A DNA stretch of 64,000 bases. Source: Clavaria fumosa. Lineage: Eukaryota; Basidiomycota; Agaricomycetes; Agaricales; Clavariaceae. Under the pieces are notes generated by a model. The model was not told where the DNA came from and made no database searches. It saw nothing but the letters and a program-made list of their open reading frames with translations. The stretch is from positions 1,302,001 through 1,366,000 of the forward strand of contig OX637802.1 of NCBI GenBank assembly GCA_951802425.1, written 5' to 3'. Positions 20,910-32,355 of the stretch are shown piece by piece (the stretch's first letter is position 1; every line of letters begins with the position of its first letter). Made by a program: the position numbers and the translations under genes.

Positions 20910-23900
20910 ATGAGGGTCAGGTGCTTGGGGTAGCTCACAATCCTAAAACTTGGTTAGTGCAGACTTCCCATTGTAGCTATGAAGACATAGTGAAAGCTGA
21001 GAACTATGCTTCACTTGTCAGGAGTATCCATTCACACTATGAGAGTGGAGATCTCAAGTCTGGCATGGTTGCCTCAGAACTACTGGACAGGAACCTTCTT
21101 CAGTACTCAGGGATTGAAGATCCATTAGCAGAAGACCCTCTAGAAGGAGGACCCAAAGGTTCTGAAACTCCACCAGATCTTGTCAAGACTGAAGAGTTGT
21201 TGAAGGCAGTGGATATCTCTAAAGATCTCACCAAAGATCAGGCAAAGGCTCTACACAAGGTATTGCTGACTAACCATCTTGCCTTTGGACTTGATGGAAG
21301 GTTGGGAAGCCATCCAGGAGAGTTGGAGATTAAGCTAAGGCCTGAATCCAAAGAGATATCCCTACCACCCTTTGGTTCATCTTCACCTGCTAAGAGAGAA
21401 GTTATGGATGAGCAAATTGACACTTGGCTGAATAATGGAGTGATATCCCCTTCAAAGAGCCCATGGGGAGCTCCTGCATTCATTGTCTATAGAAATGGTA
21501 AACCAAGGATGGTCATTGACTATAGGAGACTTAATGCTATCACCATCCCTGATGAATTCCCTTTGCCTAGGCAAGAGGATATTCTTCAAGCATTAACTGG
21601 ATGTCAATGGTTGTCTACCTTAGATGCACTTGCTGGATTCACTCAGATCACTATCAAGAAGGAAGACAGAGAGAAAACAGCATTTAGGACCCACAGAGGT
21701 CTTCACCAATTCAATAGAATGCCATTTGGACTTAGGAATGGTCCTAGTACCTTCCAAAGAGTAATGCAAGGTGTGCTAGCACCCTACCTATGGGTGTTCA
21801 CCTTGGTATACATTGATGATATAGTGGTCTACTCTACTACCTTTGAAGACCACTTGAAGCACCTGGACCTTGTATTCAAGGCTATCATCAAAGGAAACAT
21901 CACTCTGGCTCCAAACAAATGTCATTTTGCTTACCAGTCTTTACTGCTATTAGGACAAAAGGTGTCCAGACTAGGACTATCCACCCATAGGGAAAAGGTT
22001 GATACTATAGTTCAACTAGCTGAGCCAAAGAATGTTAGTGAACTCCAGACCTTCTTAGGGATGATGGTGTATTTCTCAGCCTACATCCCTTACTATGCAT
22101 GGATAGCTAGTCCTCTGTTTAAACTTCTCAGGAAGGACCATAAGTGGGATTGGGGATCTTTACAACAGGAAGCCTTTGAACTGTGCAAACAAGTCCTTAC
22201 TAATGCACCTGTTAGGGCATATGCCATGCCAGGGTTACCTTATAGGCTGTACACTGATGCCTGTGACTATGGCCTTGGAGCCATACTCCAACAAGTTCAG
22301 CCTATTAAGGTCAAGGACTTGAAAGGAACAAGGATTTATGATAAGTTATGGAAGGCTTACCAGGATGAGCAGCCTGTCCCTAAACTTATCTTTGCTGTTG
22401 CAAACCCAGAGGAACCCACTTATGAAGATTCTTGGGCTAATAACTTTGAAGACACTGTTGTCCACTTGGAGAGAGTCATCAGTTATTGGTCAAGAATCCT
22501 TAAGGCTGCTGAAAGGAATTACTCACCTACTGAAAGAGAAGCATTGGCCCTGAAGGAAGGACTAATTAAGTTCCAGTGCTTCTTGGAAGGAAGTGTAGTA
22601 ACTGCCATAACAGATCATGCAGCCCTTACTTGGAGTAGAACTTATCAGAATGTCAATAGGAGGTTGCTCAGCTGGGGTACAGTGCTTTCATCTTACCCAA
22701 ACCTCAGGATTGTACATAGGGCAGGTAGAGTTCACTCCAATGTAGACCCTATATCTAGGCTGAGGAGGAGAGTTCCCTACCAATTAGGACCCTCTTCAGA
22801 CCCTACTCAGGAGCTTCAACTCAAGGCCTCATCAGACAGGAATTGGAAGTCTGGTCAAGCCTCTGATGTTGAAGATCCTCTTCTCAATATGTATGAGGAG
22901 TTAGGTGAGAGATTTGAAGAAAAGCTTCTTAGAGTTGCTACCAAGTACATCAGCTCAGAAGAAGATTATGATGGTCAGGATCCTCTGACTTCAGAGAGTG
23001 TGGAGATTCTCACCTCTGATGGGCATGTTCTCACAATGCCCTATCAAACTTCAAAATCTTACTCTATCCTTGTTGGCATTGACTCCAAGGAGCTAGAGAA
23101 GTGGAGAGCTGGTTACTCTGAAGACTCTCACTTCTCTAGAGTCCTTAAGTCAAAGAGGGCAGAACAAGATGTATCTAACCCAGAGTACCCTCAGTACTAT
23201 GAGCATACTAATGGGTTGGTATACTTTGAAGATTGGAATGGAAACAACAGGCTATGTGTACCACAAAGTCTCAGATTGGAAATAATGGGAGAAGTACACA
23301 ACTCCCTCTCTGAAGCTGCACATGGTGGTTACTACAAAACTTATAACAAGATAGCCTCCACCTACTACTGGCCTAGAATGTCTAGAGATATCAAGAGGTA
23401 CACCTCTACCTGTGATATCTGCCAGAAGACAAAACATAGAAGACATGGTCCAGTAGGATTGTTGCAACCCATTCCTATACCCTTGCAACCTTTTGAAGTA
23501 GTCACTATGGACTTCATTCCTGAGTTACCAGAGTCTGATGGATATGACAGCATACTGGTCATAGTGGACAAACTCACTAAGTATGCCATATTCATCCCCA
23601 CTACTACTACTGTCAAGGAAGTAGAGACAGCTAAGCTGTTCTTCCATCATGTCATTTCCCAGTATGGTATACCCAGGCAGGTCATTTCTGACAGGGATAC
23701 CAGATGGAAAGGAAGCTTCTGGGCAGAAGTCTGCAGACTCATGGGAATGAGTAGATCCTTAACTACTTCATACCACCCTCAGGCTGATGGACAGACTGAG
23801 ATTATGAATCAAAGTCTAGAAGTAGCCTTGAGGACTTATGTAAGTCCTCAGAAAGATGACTGGAGTAAGCTCCTGGATGGACTAGCCTTGTCTTACAATA

Positions 23901-24649
23901 CTAGTCCACACACTGCTACAGGCTTCTCACCTGCGTATTTGCTCAGAGGATACCATCCTGTCACTAGCTCTACCATTGTGCACTCTCCCAGTTCTATCAC
24001 CAGACCAGTGAATCAAGACTCACACTCTGGGGGGGAGATGTCTTCCAGTACATTAGATCTACAAGCCAGTGATATGGTTTCTCACTTTGAGGCAGAGAGG
24101 AGCAGAGCAAAAGAAGCCTTACTTCTAGGTCAGGCGTTCCAGAAGAGAGCTTATAATCAAGGGAGGCTTGCCTATGAGTTTGAGGAGGGAGATCTAGTCC
24201 TGATCAATCCTCACTCACTTAAACTCTACAGAACTGAAGAAGGAAAGGGACAGAAGCTGCTAATGAGGTATGAGGGTCCCTTTGAGGTTATTCAGAAGAT
24301 CAGTCCTGTGACTTATAGGCTTAGGATGCCTGCATCCTTTGGAGTACATCCTGTCATCAACATCGCTCACTTAGAAAGGTACAATCCATCTCCAGAAGAG
24401 CTAGGCACCAGGCCTACCCAACCTCTCAGCAGAGAGGACTTTCAAGACTTACCTGAGCATGAAGTTGAGAGGATAGTAGATGAAAAGCTCAGGAAGAGAG
24501 GCAGTAAACGAATCAGGCTGTTCAAAACAAGGTTTACTGGCTATGGGCCTGAAGCAGATGAATGGCTGACTGCCAGGCAGCTCAAAAATGCGCCAGAAGT
24601 CCTCAGGACATGGCAGGAGCGGTCTAGCCCTCCAGGAAATCGCTCCTGA
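20910..24649 (+). CDS. gag-pol of element D, part 2: RT, RNase H, integrase, chromodomain
   Basis: The continuation of the 16115 frame after the inserted element; 20910 is the first base past the right target duplication. RT contains VIDYRRLNAI, FNRMPFGLRNGP and YIDDIVVYS (catalytic Asp pair at 21815-21820). RNase H contains LYTDACDYGLGA. Integrase has a zinc domain (CDICQKTKHRR) and the triad Asp (23510), Asp (23690) and Glu (23798), spaced 59 and 35 residues apart. The C-terminus carries a chromodomain-like segment (FKTRFTGYGPEADEW). No stop or frameshift was seen. Bases 21301-22020 contain no CpG at all. Confidence 0.94.
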
Positions 24650-24789
24650 GCAAGAACGAGTCAGAGAGCGGACAGATCGAAGGGAGGAGGGTCAGGCGAC
24701 TCAGGGACTAGTTCTAGATGAGTTAGGACAAGTTGGAGTCATTCTTGGGAGTGTAGGACGAGTCAGGATACTGTAGGTACATCCTAGGG

Positions 24790-24796
24790 TATATAA
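24790..24796 (+). promoter_or_regulatory. Internal TATA box before the accessory ORF of D
   Basis: TATATAAG lies 51 nt before the ATG of the accessory ORF and 141 nt after the gag-pol stop. It suggests separate transcription of the accessory ORF, although no start site can be seen directly. Confidence 0.5.
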
Positions 24797-24846
24797 GAAG
24801 TTCTGCAGTTAGCTGAAGCCCCAGGAAGTCGCCCAGTCAACTAGCC

Positions 24847-25743
24847 ATGGCCATCCCCACCCCCAGCGCCTACATCTCGCCGTTCGCCTCGACTCATGAA
24901 GTCATCCTCACTGCTCGCCTGCTCCAGACACTGTTCCTCCGCAACCTCGATTCGTCTCTCCTCCACTACAATGTCACAGAACTCGATTTCTACTCGATCG
25001 GCGGACCGAACGACCTGCATGGCATCAAGCCTGGTCTCGCGCATGGCCTCTGGTACACTTTACAGAGGTTAGGACGAATTATCTTATGTGCGGCACACAG
25101 CTACATACCTGGTGTGTCTGAGGGACCCATGCCTTCGTGCATACCGATGGAGGCGCTTCAGGAAATCGAGATGAGCTTCCCCAGCATCGTCTATGCTGAG
25201 ACTCACCCCGACTGCAATCCCCTCGTCTCTGCGCAGCCAGTGGGGAACTTGCGGCTCGTTATTGCGACGCTGCAGTGTGTTGGCATCCAGGGAGTTCGCT
25301 GGATCAGCGAGGCGATGCGCAGGAGTGCTCGGAAGGGCGAGGAGAGTCTCTGGAGGTGGGGAGGCTTCGTCGAGCTGCGCGATGCGCATCCCAGCGACTT
25401 CGGGATGTTTGCTGATCGAGTTTTTGAGGAGATCAACTTCTTGCGCCGCCAGTCGTTGCTTGAGGAGTTGTTTGATGGAAGGGAAGATGATGAGGAGCGC
25501 CGAGGACCCTCTTACTTCGAGTCAGACGCCATTGACAGCCTGCGCGAGTTCCTAGTGACCCACACCACCATCTTCTCCCTCCAGGATCGTCGTTGGGGGG
25601 ATGTAGAAGGTTACACTAGGGATGAGGTAGTCCCAGAAGAGTTAGAAGGGATAGTTAAGTTGCTAAGCCACCTAGGGCTTACAGATATCGTAGGGATCCC
25701 GATGAAGACATGCAGCAGCGAGCTGGGCGATCGCAGCGACTAA
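24847..25743 (+). CDS. Accessory ORF of element D in the env position, function unknown
   Basis: A 298-codon intact ORF between the gag-pol stop and the polypurine tract. I recognise no family, signal peptide or membrane segment. It looks soluble and largely helical, with an acidic, charged C-terminal half (EELFDGREDDEERRG) and eight cysteines spread through the protein. Codon use differs sharply from gag-pol: CpG-containing codons are common (nine CpG in 24841-24960), whereas gag-pol is almost devoid of CpG. That suggests recent capture or a different history. The start is the first ATG, in a GCCATGG context, downstream of a TATA box. An Env glycoprotein is unlikely because no membrane anchor is visible. 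Confidence 0.72.
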   Translation: MAIPTPSAYISPFASTHEVILTARLLQTLFLRNLDSSLLHYNVTELDFYSIGGPNDLHGIKPGLAHGLWYTLQRLGRIILCAAHSYIPGVSEGPMPSCIPMEALQEIEMSFPSIVYAETHPDCNPLVSAQPVGNLRLVIATLQCVGIQGVRWISEAMRRSARKGEESLWRWGGFVELRDAHPSDFGMFADRVFEEINFLRRQSLLEELFDGREDDEERRGPSYFESDAIDSLREFLVTHTTIFSLQDRRWGDVEGYTRDEVVPEELEGIVKLLSHLGLTDIVGIPMKTCSSELGDRSD

Positions 25744-25750
25744 TTCGACG

Positions 25751-25762
25751 CAGGGGGGGAAA
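25751..25762 (+). other. Polypurine tract of element D
   Basis: CAGGGGGGGAAA lies immediately before the 3' LTR, the expected plus-strand primer position. Confidence 0.85.
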
Positions 25763-27765
25763 TGTTAGGATGTTGTATGCTTACCTTCTCATGTCTAGGC
25801 TTCCTCCTTGTCCAGGGCCCTCCAGTTATGCGTCTCATTAGCCTAATATGCCTACTGCCCTATCCACACACGCCTATGTACCAATAGTTATGGAAACCAC
25901 TTTTGATTTGGTGTTTAAAGTGGAAGTACTGGGAATCTACACTCAGAGAAAGATGAGGCTCTACAGCGAGGACTAAGAATCGCACAGAGATGCGGTTAGT
26001 ACCGTTCAATTTCCATTCACTGATAACCCTTATTCCAAGAGTTGCAAAAGGAAGCAACAGTTTTTCATTCCTTAAACTAGGAAACATTGCTCTGGGCCTC
26101 ATCTGAGTAGACATCGAAATAACACCAAGGGAGATAGGAAATATGAAATTCTGAACGGACAGAAATGTCGGCAGGGTTCGTAAGGTCATATGCGCGAGTT
26201 TACGAGAGGTGCAGAGCTTTTGCGGCTAGGCTACAAGGTCGCGAACTCACTGGTGCGAGTTTGGCACCATTCTGGTGTTGTGGGGCCAAGTGATTGTGAT
26301 CGGGGCCTCGATCGGGCGATCGGAACCCAGAGAGGTGATGACATTCCCACAGTGACCAAGTTGGGGCGTGGGAGGCGGTTGGCACTGATGCCATCACCAC
26401 CCACTTTGCCTAATTAGGAGTACTCCTCCCAGGTGGAGGATGCACACTTCGCGACCTTTGTCCATTGGATGCGCAGTCCTCCCTTTGTCCTATCTTGGCC
26501 TGGAGACTTGGCTAAGCTCAACTAGGACTAGAATAGGGTCTAGTAGAGCATGAGTCATGTTCTATTAGTAATTCTGTGCTATTGCAGAATGAGACAGATA
26601 AGACTAGGTGAGGTGAGAACGAGATAAGGTCGCGATTGGGGTCTAGAAGTGTCCAGAAGGCCGCGGAAATGATCGGGAGAGACTGCGGGGTGTTTCCCCG
26701 CATTCTCCTGGCGTTAGATCGCCGATATTGAGTCAGTATGACTCAATATGATTATTTTTAGATAAGCTGGAATGTTCGAGACGAAATATCTCAACGAGGA
26801 GATAAGATAAAATTATGATCTTACCTGATATGTAAAGCCACTGAATTCACCTTAATTTAGAGTCCTTAAACGGTATGTTAGGATTACTACTTAAGGGGCC
26901 ATGTTGTATTCTTCCAAATGTAGTAGGTACACGAATTTGAGTATAAATAGCCGACGGAACTTCGCGTTCCAGGCATCTTTACCTACCCATACATCGATTA
27001 CACTATTCTCTAAGAGGACTAAGTCTGAGTCTAGCTCCCCATAGAGCTAAGGACATATTTAGCTAAACTAAGGACAGGGTCTAGTTAAGCTAAGTGTAGT
27101 GTCTACCGACTAAGGACTTAGTCTAGTCAAATGATCTGGGTACCCAAAGGTACCCAGGCTTCGAACGAGCCGCCCTGTGCCGGCTCCCCTCGGCGCGGTA
27201 AGTATTGAACGAGATATGAATATTTTGGTATAGGGTACAGGGTACTCTACTGTACAATGTATCAACGTATTCATCAGAGTAAGTAGTGAATAACTAGCCA
27301 AGTATTGAGAATTGAGAGAAGGTTTATAGAGCTAGAATGGTCTACAAAGCCAGGAGAGTCTCATGAACTCTTTGGCTTAATTCTCCCTTCACTGGTTAGC
27401 TAGTTATTTACCATTCTATTTTTGACCTATCTATGTTGATTTGGCTTAAGTGTACAATACCTATGGAGTGGTCAGTCATTGAGCCATAGTATCAGCCTGT
27501 GGAGTGATACTAGGTTGAGGCAGACTATGGGGGATCAATGGCTAAGCCCATGGGATGTTGTGACTTAGGTTACTAATAATAATAATATCTGCCCAAAGCA
27601 ATGCCTTGCTAGCAGTGTTGGTTCCAATACTGTTAGCAGGAAGGTATGGAACTGGAGGATCTACTAGTCCTGTAGACCAACTGCATGAGGAATTGAGGAC
27701 CTGTCTGAGTCATTATGACTCTCAGTGACTCATTTCTGACTGCACCCAGTACCAGAACCATAACA
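25763..27765 (+). repeat. 3' LTR of element D
   Basis: The same 2003 bp sequence as 13743-15745, with no differences noticed. It is followed by the TACAG target duplication (27766-27770). Confidence 0.96.
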
Positions 27766-27770
27766 TACAG

Positions 27771-28021
27771 TCACATGATTACTTTGAGGTACTAACGCCA
27801 TTGGTAGTTATTATTAGCTATCACATGACCACAGTAGTATATAAGTAGCTCACCAGATGTAGTAGATACCCATCTGGTTATCCAGTTTTGTGCCCCGGTC
27901 TACCACTACCGCTACTGACTCGACTTCGCTCATCGTCACCGTTGTTGTCCTTCGATAGGATCCTCACCGATCAGCACACCGACAACCAGATTCTAATAAC
28001 AGATAACCAGTTTCTCTAACA
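27771..28021 (+). repeat. Right parts of the two nested solo LTRs
   Basis: 27771-28001 completes the younger LTR begun at 13655. The duplication GATAA (28002-28006) follows, and 28007-28021 completes the older LTR begun at 13353. GCTTT at 28022-28026 is the old LTR's duplication. Confidence 0.93.
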
Positions 28022-28026
28022 GCTTT

Positions 28027-28668
28027 ATCACCTAACAGATTGTTATTCAGGACAAAAGTGACACTGCCTTTCCTGGTGTTGTTGTCGGATGACATGATTG
28101 TTATTCTTGGGTTCTCTTTCATTAGCTTTTCTATCCATTGCTTATTTAGTCTTGATTCTTGGATTGCAAGTACAGCAATCATATTCTTTCTTATCAGTGT
28201 TGTTAGTCTTTTATATTTTGAGTTTTGTACAACTCCATCTTCTTTTCCTCGTATGTTGAATGTTGCTACACAGACTCCATGTTTGATTCCTATTCTTGAC
28301 CAATAGGCCTTTCTTTCTTTTCTTAACTCATTGGTATTGGGTTCTTCCATGATATCATTGAGGGGGGGATTTCTTATATTATCTTCTTGTGTTACTTCCA
28401 TGGCCTCCCCTTCAATGCTAGCAGTCATGGAGATCTCGTGTTGACCAGGCAGGCTCCAATCTCCAAAGAGTCTGCCCTGGCTCCTTTCACTTATTGCAAC
28501 CCTAGCTAAAGGAGCACGTACTGGGGCCCCTGGGGATTTCACTTTGTTTATACTGGCCACCTCCAGGCATGAACCAGCAGGCTCTGCCATAGCCCCAATG
28601 TTACTGTCCTGGTCCTGAGACTTGGGACAGCCTCTGGCAGTTCTTGATTGAATAGTTTGTAAGGTCAT
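28027..28668 (-). pseudogene. Tad-like LINE ORF2, N-terminal part with endonuclease start
   Basis: The ORF2 start of the LINE that continues at 13352. After about 130 residues of low-similarity leader it enters the EEP endonuclease (VATFNIRG, then VLAIQESRLN with the catalytic Glu, then GSVTFVLNN). Conceptually removing 13353-28026 leaves the endonuclease frame open across the junction. No stop is seen in this part. Confidence 0.88.
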
Positions 28669-28670
28669 AT

Positions 28671-29205
28671 TGTTAAAGTGGTTTCTTAAGTTTCCTAAGG
28701 AAACCTAAGGAGTCTCTTTATACTCAGAGTGACAATGGGTGTACCATCGTCACCACTTTAGGGTAGGTCTTTGGTAACTTGTGTAACGAGACACCATCAT
28801 ATGAGACTTTAGGGCAGGTCTTTGATCACTTAGTGTAACTAGACACTGTTGTATACATTTCTTTTTATTTTAAAGAGTGTCAGGTCAGTCGACCAGTCTT
28901 GTGTTGAGAAAATCTACTTATGTATATTCTACTTAGGGTTCTCAAACAGCAACAAGGTACTTGTTGCTGATTGGATGTCTTTCATTATTATTTACTTAAC
29001 TTACTTAAGGTGGGGGTAGGCCAACCATTCTTATATAAAACTAACTATACTACACTATTCTACTTAGGTTCTTAGGTTCTCAGGTAACAGCAGGTCACTT
29101 AGGTTTCTTTTGTTTACTTAGTTCACACTTGTTTGAGAGGGGGGTCAGAAGACCAATCTTGTGTGTATGAAAAACAAATTTAATAAGCTATCTATTCTAA
29201 CAGTA
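28671..29205. repeat. Repeat-rich block between LINE ORF1 and ORF2
   Basis: About 530 bp with no coding potential. It contains two roughly 50 bp degenerate copies of TTAGGGYAGGTCTTTG followed by GTAACNAGACAC (28755-28860), and three degenerate copies ending near CCAATCTTGTGT (about 28890, 29020 and 29150). It begins TGTTAAAG and has a TTCTAACA-like end, as a solo LTR would, but I found no target duplication. It could be an LTR inserted between the ORFs or a genuine LINE spacer. Confidence 0.4.
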
Positions 29206-29221
29206 ACAGATAGATAGCTCT

Positions 29222-30490
29222 TCAGCTGGCAGACAAGAGGAGGGGCTTCCTTTGGCAGCATCTAGGGCAGTTCTCCTCGCCCAGTGCAACTTCAACTTCA
29301 ATACCATGCAACCCTGCTCTGGCAAACCAATCACACATCCAGTGCAAATGGTCACTACCATGACAGAATTGACATGTAGGAGCCCCCTTAGTCTCCCATG
29401 TTACTGGGATTCCATGGAGGCTCCCTTGAAGTTGGCCTTTAGGTCAGAAAACATTGGCTTGCTCCCTACTTGTATGTTCTACTTTCAAGAACACTATTCC
29501 CATAGTGTTCCCAATAGTATCTTTAGTAGGGGGGCAGAATTCAGCCATGAGTTCCACTCCACTCCATTTCTCATTCACTGCCCACACCACTTCATCCAAA
29601 GCAGTGTCATCCTTTTTCACCCAAAGAACTTGCACTAACCTGTGCATTTGGGGCCATTTCCAGACTGGTCATATGAACATGACCATCCCACGGAGGACTG
29701 AACCAACAGTGGTAAGACTGAGAAATGTTGTCCTTTCAGCTTCTGAGCTTAACTCTATCAGTGCCCATGGATTCTTGTTGGCTAAGGTGATGACTTTTAC
29801 ATCATCACATTTTAGGACCTGTTCTGCAGCCTCTTTTATAACCATTCTCTTTGCTACATTCCCTTTCCTCCTGAAACACACTGCAAGGACCTGGTATCCT
29901 TGGACTACAGTCTCCAGGTCATCTGCGTAAGTGAAAGGCTCCATGTAGGAGTCAAAGAAGATTGGGTCCCCTCTGAAGAGAACCCAATCCTCCATGGGAC
30001 TATCTGGTGGGGGTGGAGGCTTTTGCCTTTCCCTTCCTTTGTAACTCGATTATACTGTATGTCTTGAAGTAAGAAAATTGCCATCAAGGTCAGCATCAGT
30101 AACATTTTTGGTGAGCACTTCACCCTGCATGAGCGCAGCAGGCATGGCAGGCTCTGGACCTTTTATTGAGAGATTGGGTGGGGTCTCAACCACTAGTGTC
30201 TGGGGTGGGGGACTCTGAGTAGCTATAGTGGAGGGTGTTGGAGTGGTGCCACCTGGGCAATGCTTTTTTTGGGAAGAGGTCTTTGCTTGGGATTTCTCCC
30301 AATCTGACCTGTCATCTGTATCCATTTTGGTTGTAATCTCTTCTAAGGCAATAGATTTCCACTTCGCCCAGCAGGTAAGGTTAAGAGGTGGTAAAGTTGG
30401 CAATGTTGTAGCGTCCATAGCCAGGTTTTTATAAAGCTTTATCATTCTCTCCTGGGTGCCCCTTGGTGGGCCCCTATGGTTAACCATCAT
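29222..30490 (-). pseudogene. LINE ORF1 (Gag-like) with zinc knuckle, three stops
   Basis: One minus-strand frame from the ATG at 30490 to 29222, interrupted by stops near 30050, 29669 and 29444. The central segment (VLFRGDPIFFDSY, then LAVCFRRKGNVAKRMVIKEAAEQ) resembles the RNA-binding region of fungal LINE ORF1. The C-terminal part has CQFCHGSDHLHWMC, a CX2CX4HX4C knuckle, then CPRCC. ORF1 binds LINE RNA. It lies upstream of ORF2 in the usual Tad order. Confidence 0.75.
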
Positions 30491-30715
30491 GGTCTTTGAT
30501 TTCCTACATAGGGGTAATTACATAGTCAAGGTACTCAGAGTCCACACAAACTATACAACCTTTTTAGGGGTCATACAGTTTAACTCTACTGCTCAGACTA
30601 AGAGGTATAGATTTTGTGACTCTTTTTAGTTTCTTTAGGGTTGGGACTCACCCTAAATACTTGTCCCTGGGACAGTGTAGGCGTCCTGAGTCAGGGTATC
30701 TTTCCCCACCCAGGG

Positions 30716-30781
30716 GGACAGTACAAGTTTTATGGCTGAAGCTTCAGTTTGGAAGCTTCAGCCATAAAACTTGTACTGTCC
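30716..30781. repeat. Perfect 29 bp inverted repeat with an 8 nt loop
   Basis: The arms 30716-30744 and 30753-30781 are exact reverse complements around CAGTTTGG. The outer ends are GGACAGTACAAG. It could be a miniature inverted-repeat element reduced to its two ends, or an end of a DNA transposon. No gene overlaps it. Confidence 0.85.
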
Positions 30782-31059
30782 ATATCTCAGTCAATTCTGG
30801 ATCATTTTGAATGATTTTAAAAAAAAATTCATCAAGAAATGAAGGGCTACGATCCTGTTTACTCAAAACCCACACAAAATCCATGGGTTACCTGTGGTGA
30901 TCACTAAGTGCAGCCAACATTTACACTAGTGTGTATTTATCATGGGGGCTGAGGGTTGGCCAAGCCTCAGCATTAATTGTGAGATTTTCAGTGAGGGTGG
31001 CAAGGAGACCTTGTGATAGGATTGAACTGGCCCATTAGTTGACAAACTCTGTAAAAATA

Positions 31060-31590
31060 AATAACTCATCCATGTAAATAGCATGTTGGCCAACATGAAC
31101 CAGCTTATGGATATTGTCTAAGCTGATCCCTCCATAATAACTCATCTATGTGAATAGCATGTGGGCCAACATGGAAGACTGAATGTGATGTGCTCAGCAC
31201 TGTTGCACCTAAAAGACTTAGGACCTGAGACACCTGGGACATGTGAGACCTGAGACACCTGGGACATGTGAGACCTGAGACACCTGGGACACCTGAGACC
31301 TGAGACACCTGGGACCTTGGGTACATGGGACTTAGGACAACACCTGGGAGACCTGAAACCTGAGACACCTGGGAGACCTGGGACCTGGGGTACAGGAGAC
31401 TTGGGACACTTGAGGCATGGCACCTGGGAGACCTGGTACATAGAATCTGAAATCTGAAATATTGGACTTGGCACACTTTAGGTCCCAAGCACCAAGTCCC
31501 AGGTCCCAAGGTGCTCAAGTCCCAGGTGCCCAGGTCCCAGGCACCAAGTCCCAGGTCCCAAGTCCCAAGTCCCAGGTGTCCATATCAGGC
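31060..31590. repeat. Short direct repeats and a strand-switching minisatellite
   Basis: 31060-31105 and 31136-31180 are related direct repeats; the first includes the 16 bp palindrome CATGTTGGCCAACATG (31082-31097). From about 31205 to 31440 the plus strand is an array of units such as GAGACACCTGGGAC. From about 31480 to 31590 the array is in the opposite sense (AAGTCCCAGGTCCC). ORFs here are repeat artefacts. 31600-31994 holds no feature I can support. Confidence 0.85.
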
Positions 31591-31994
31591 CCAATACCCT
31601 GCAGATGTCTGTAGTAGCCTATAGTTACCTTATCCATGATACAAGTACCACTGTAATTATAACTATATATTTGTGCTTATATATATGTAGGCTGCAACTC
31701 ATGACTGATCAAGCTCACAACCTTAACTATGCTCTTGCAAACTTAGTAAACAACTCAGATGTTGTTTGTTACATCTATATTGCAGGGGTCAGGTGGAGTA
31801 AAGTCCAGGTGCAGTGGAGCAATCCAGAGTTTGGGCAGAGTTGGACTTGGGGATCAGACAAGACTTGGCAAGTGTATTGAAATGATGCCCTCTGTGGATC
31901 AGTGTCTCAGATTTCAGGAAATGGAAGGAGACAGGTTTCAGACTAAGCAGGAGTAGGATGCAAGTGAGCAGGGTTGATATTCAGACTGACTAGC

Positions 31995-32318
31995 TGTCAA
32001 CAACAGTCAATCTGACTCCCAGTTGTTTGAGGAACTTAGGTGAAGTCGGTCGAATGGGAGCAGGAAGAATATGTGATAAGGAGTAACAACCTAAGGAGGG
32101 GTTGTTACTCTTGTAGCTACTTTATATACATACAAAGGCACAAGTCATGATGAGTCACAATCAAAGGGAACTGACACATGTAGACAGCGAGGCACAATAT
32201 GAGTCATAGTGATAGGGTAGAATGGGGGAAGGCATGCGGCATGTGATAGGTGGGGGGAAGGGCATGTGCATGGTGTGAAGAGTGGAAAAAGGGGGGGTGA
32301 TGTGGTGAAAATGTAACA
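31995..32318 (-). repeat. 3' LTR of B1
   Basis: 324 bp; in sense orientation TGTTACATTT to GTTGTTGACA. Very similar to 38703-39026. Confidence 0.95.
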
Positions 32319-32331
32319 TAATCCCCTCCCA
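32319..32331 (-). other. Polypurine tract of B1
   Basis: The sense strand reads GGGAGGGGATTA directly before the 3' LTR. The extra 3' ORF ends about 25 nt before it. Confidence 0.8.
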
Positions 32332-32355
32332 GTGGACCGCGTCTTGATGGGCCCG

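Larger units (their letters stand above)
13743..27765 (+). mobile_element. Large Ty3/gypsy element D, near intact
   Basis: A 14.0 kb plus-strand element: 2003 bp LTRs, a tRNA-type primer site, one very long gag-pol frame, an accessory ORF with its own TATA box, a polypurine tract and the 3' LTR. Target duplications are TACAG (13738-13742 and 27766-27770). I saw no differences between the LTRs by eye, so the insertion is young. A Gag-only element (19533-20904) splits gag-pol. Removing it together with one target duplication (1377 nt) keeps the frame open. All catalytic residues I could locate are present. Confidence 0.95.

Noticed and set aside
24847..25743. Envelope glycoprotein call for the D accessory ORF
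   Set aside because: It is in the env position but has no visible signal peptide or transmembrane helix.
31105..31518. Ser/Gln/Val-rich ORFs in the minisatellite
   Set aside because: Translation of a short tandem repeat.
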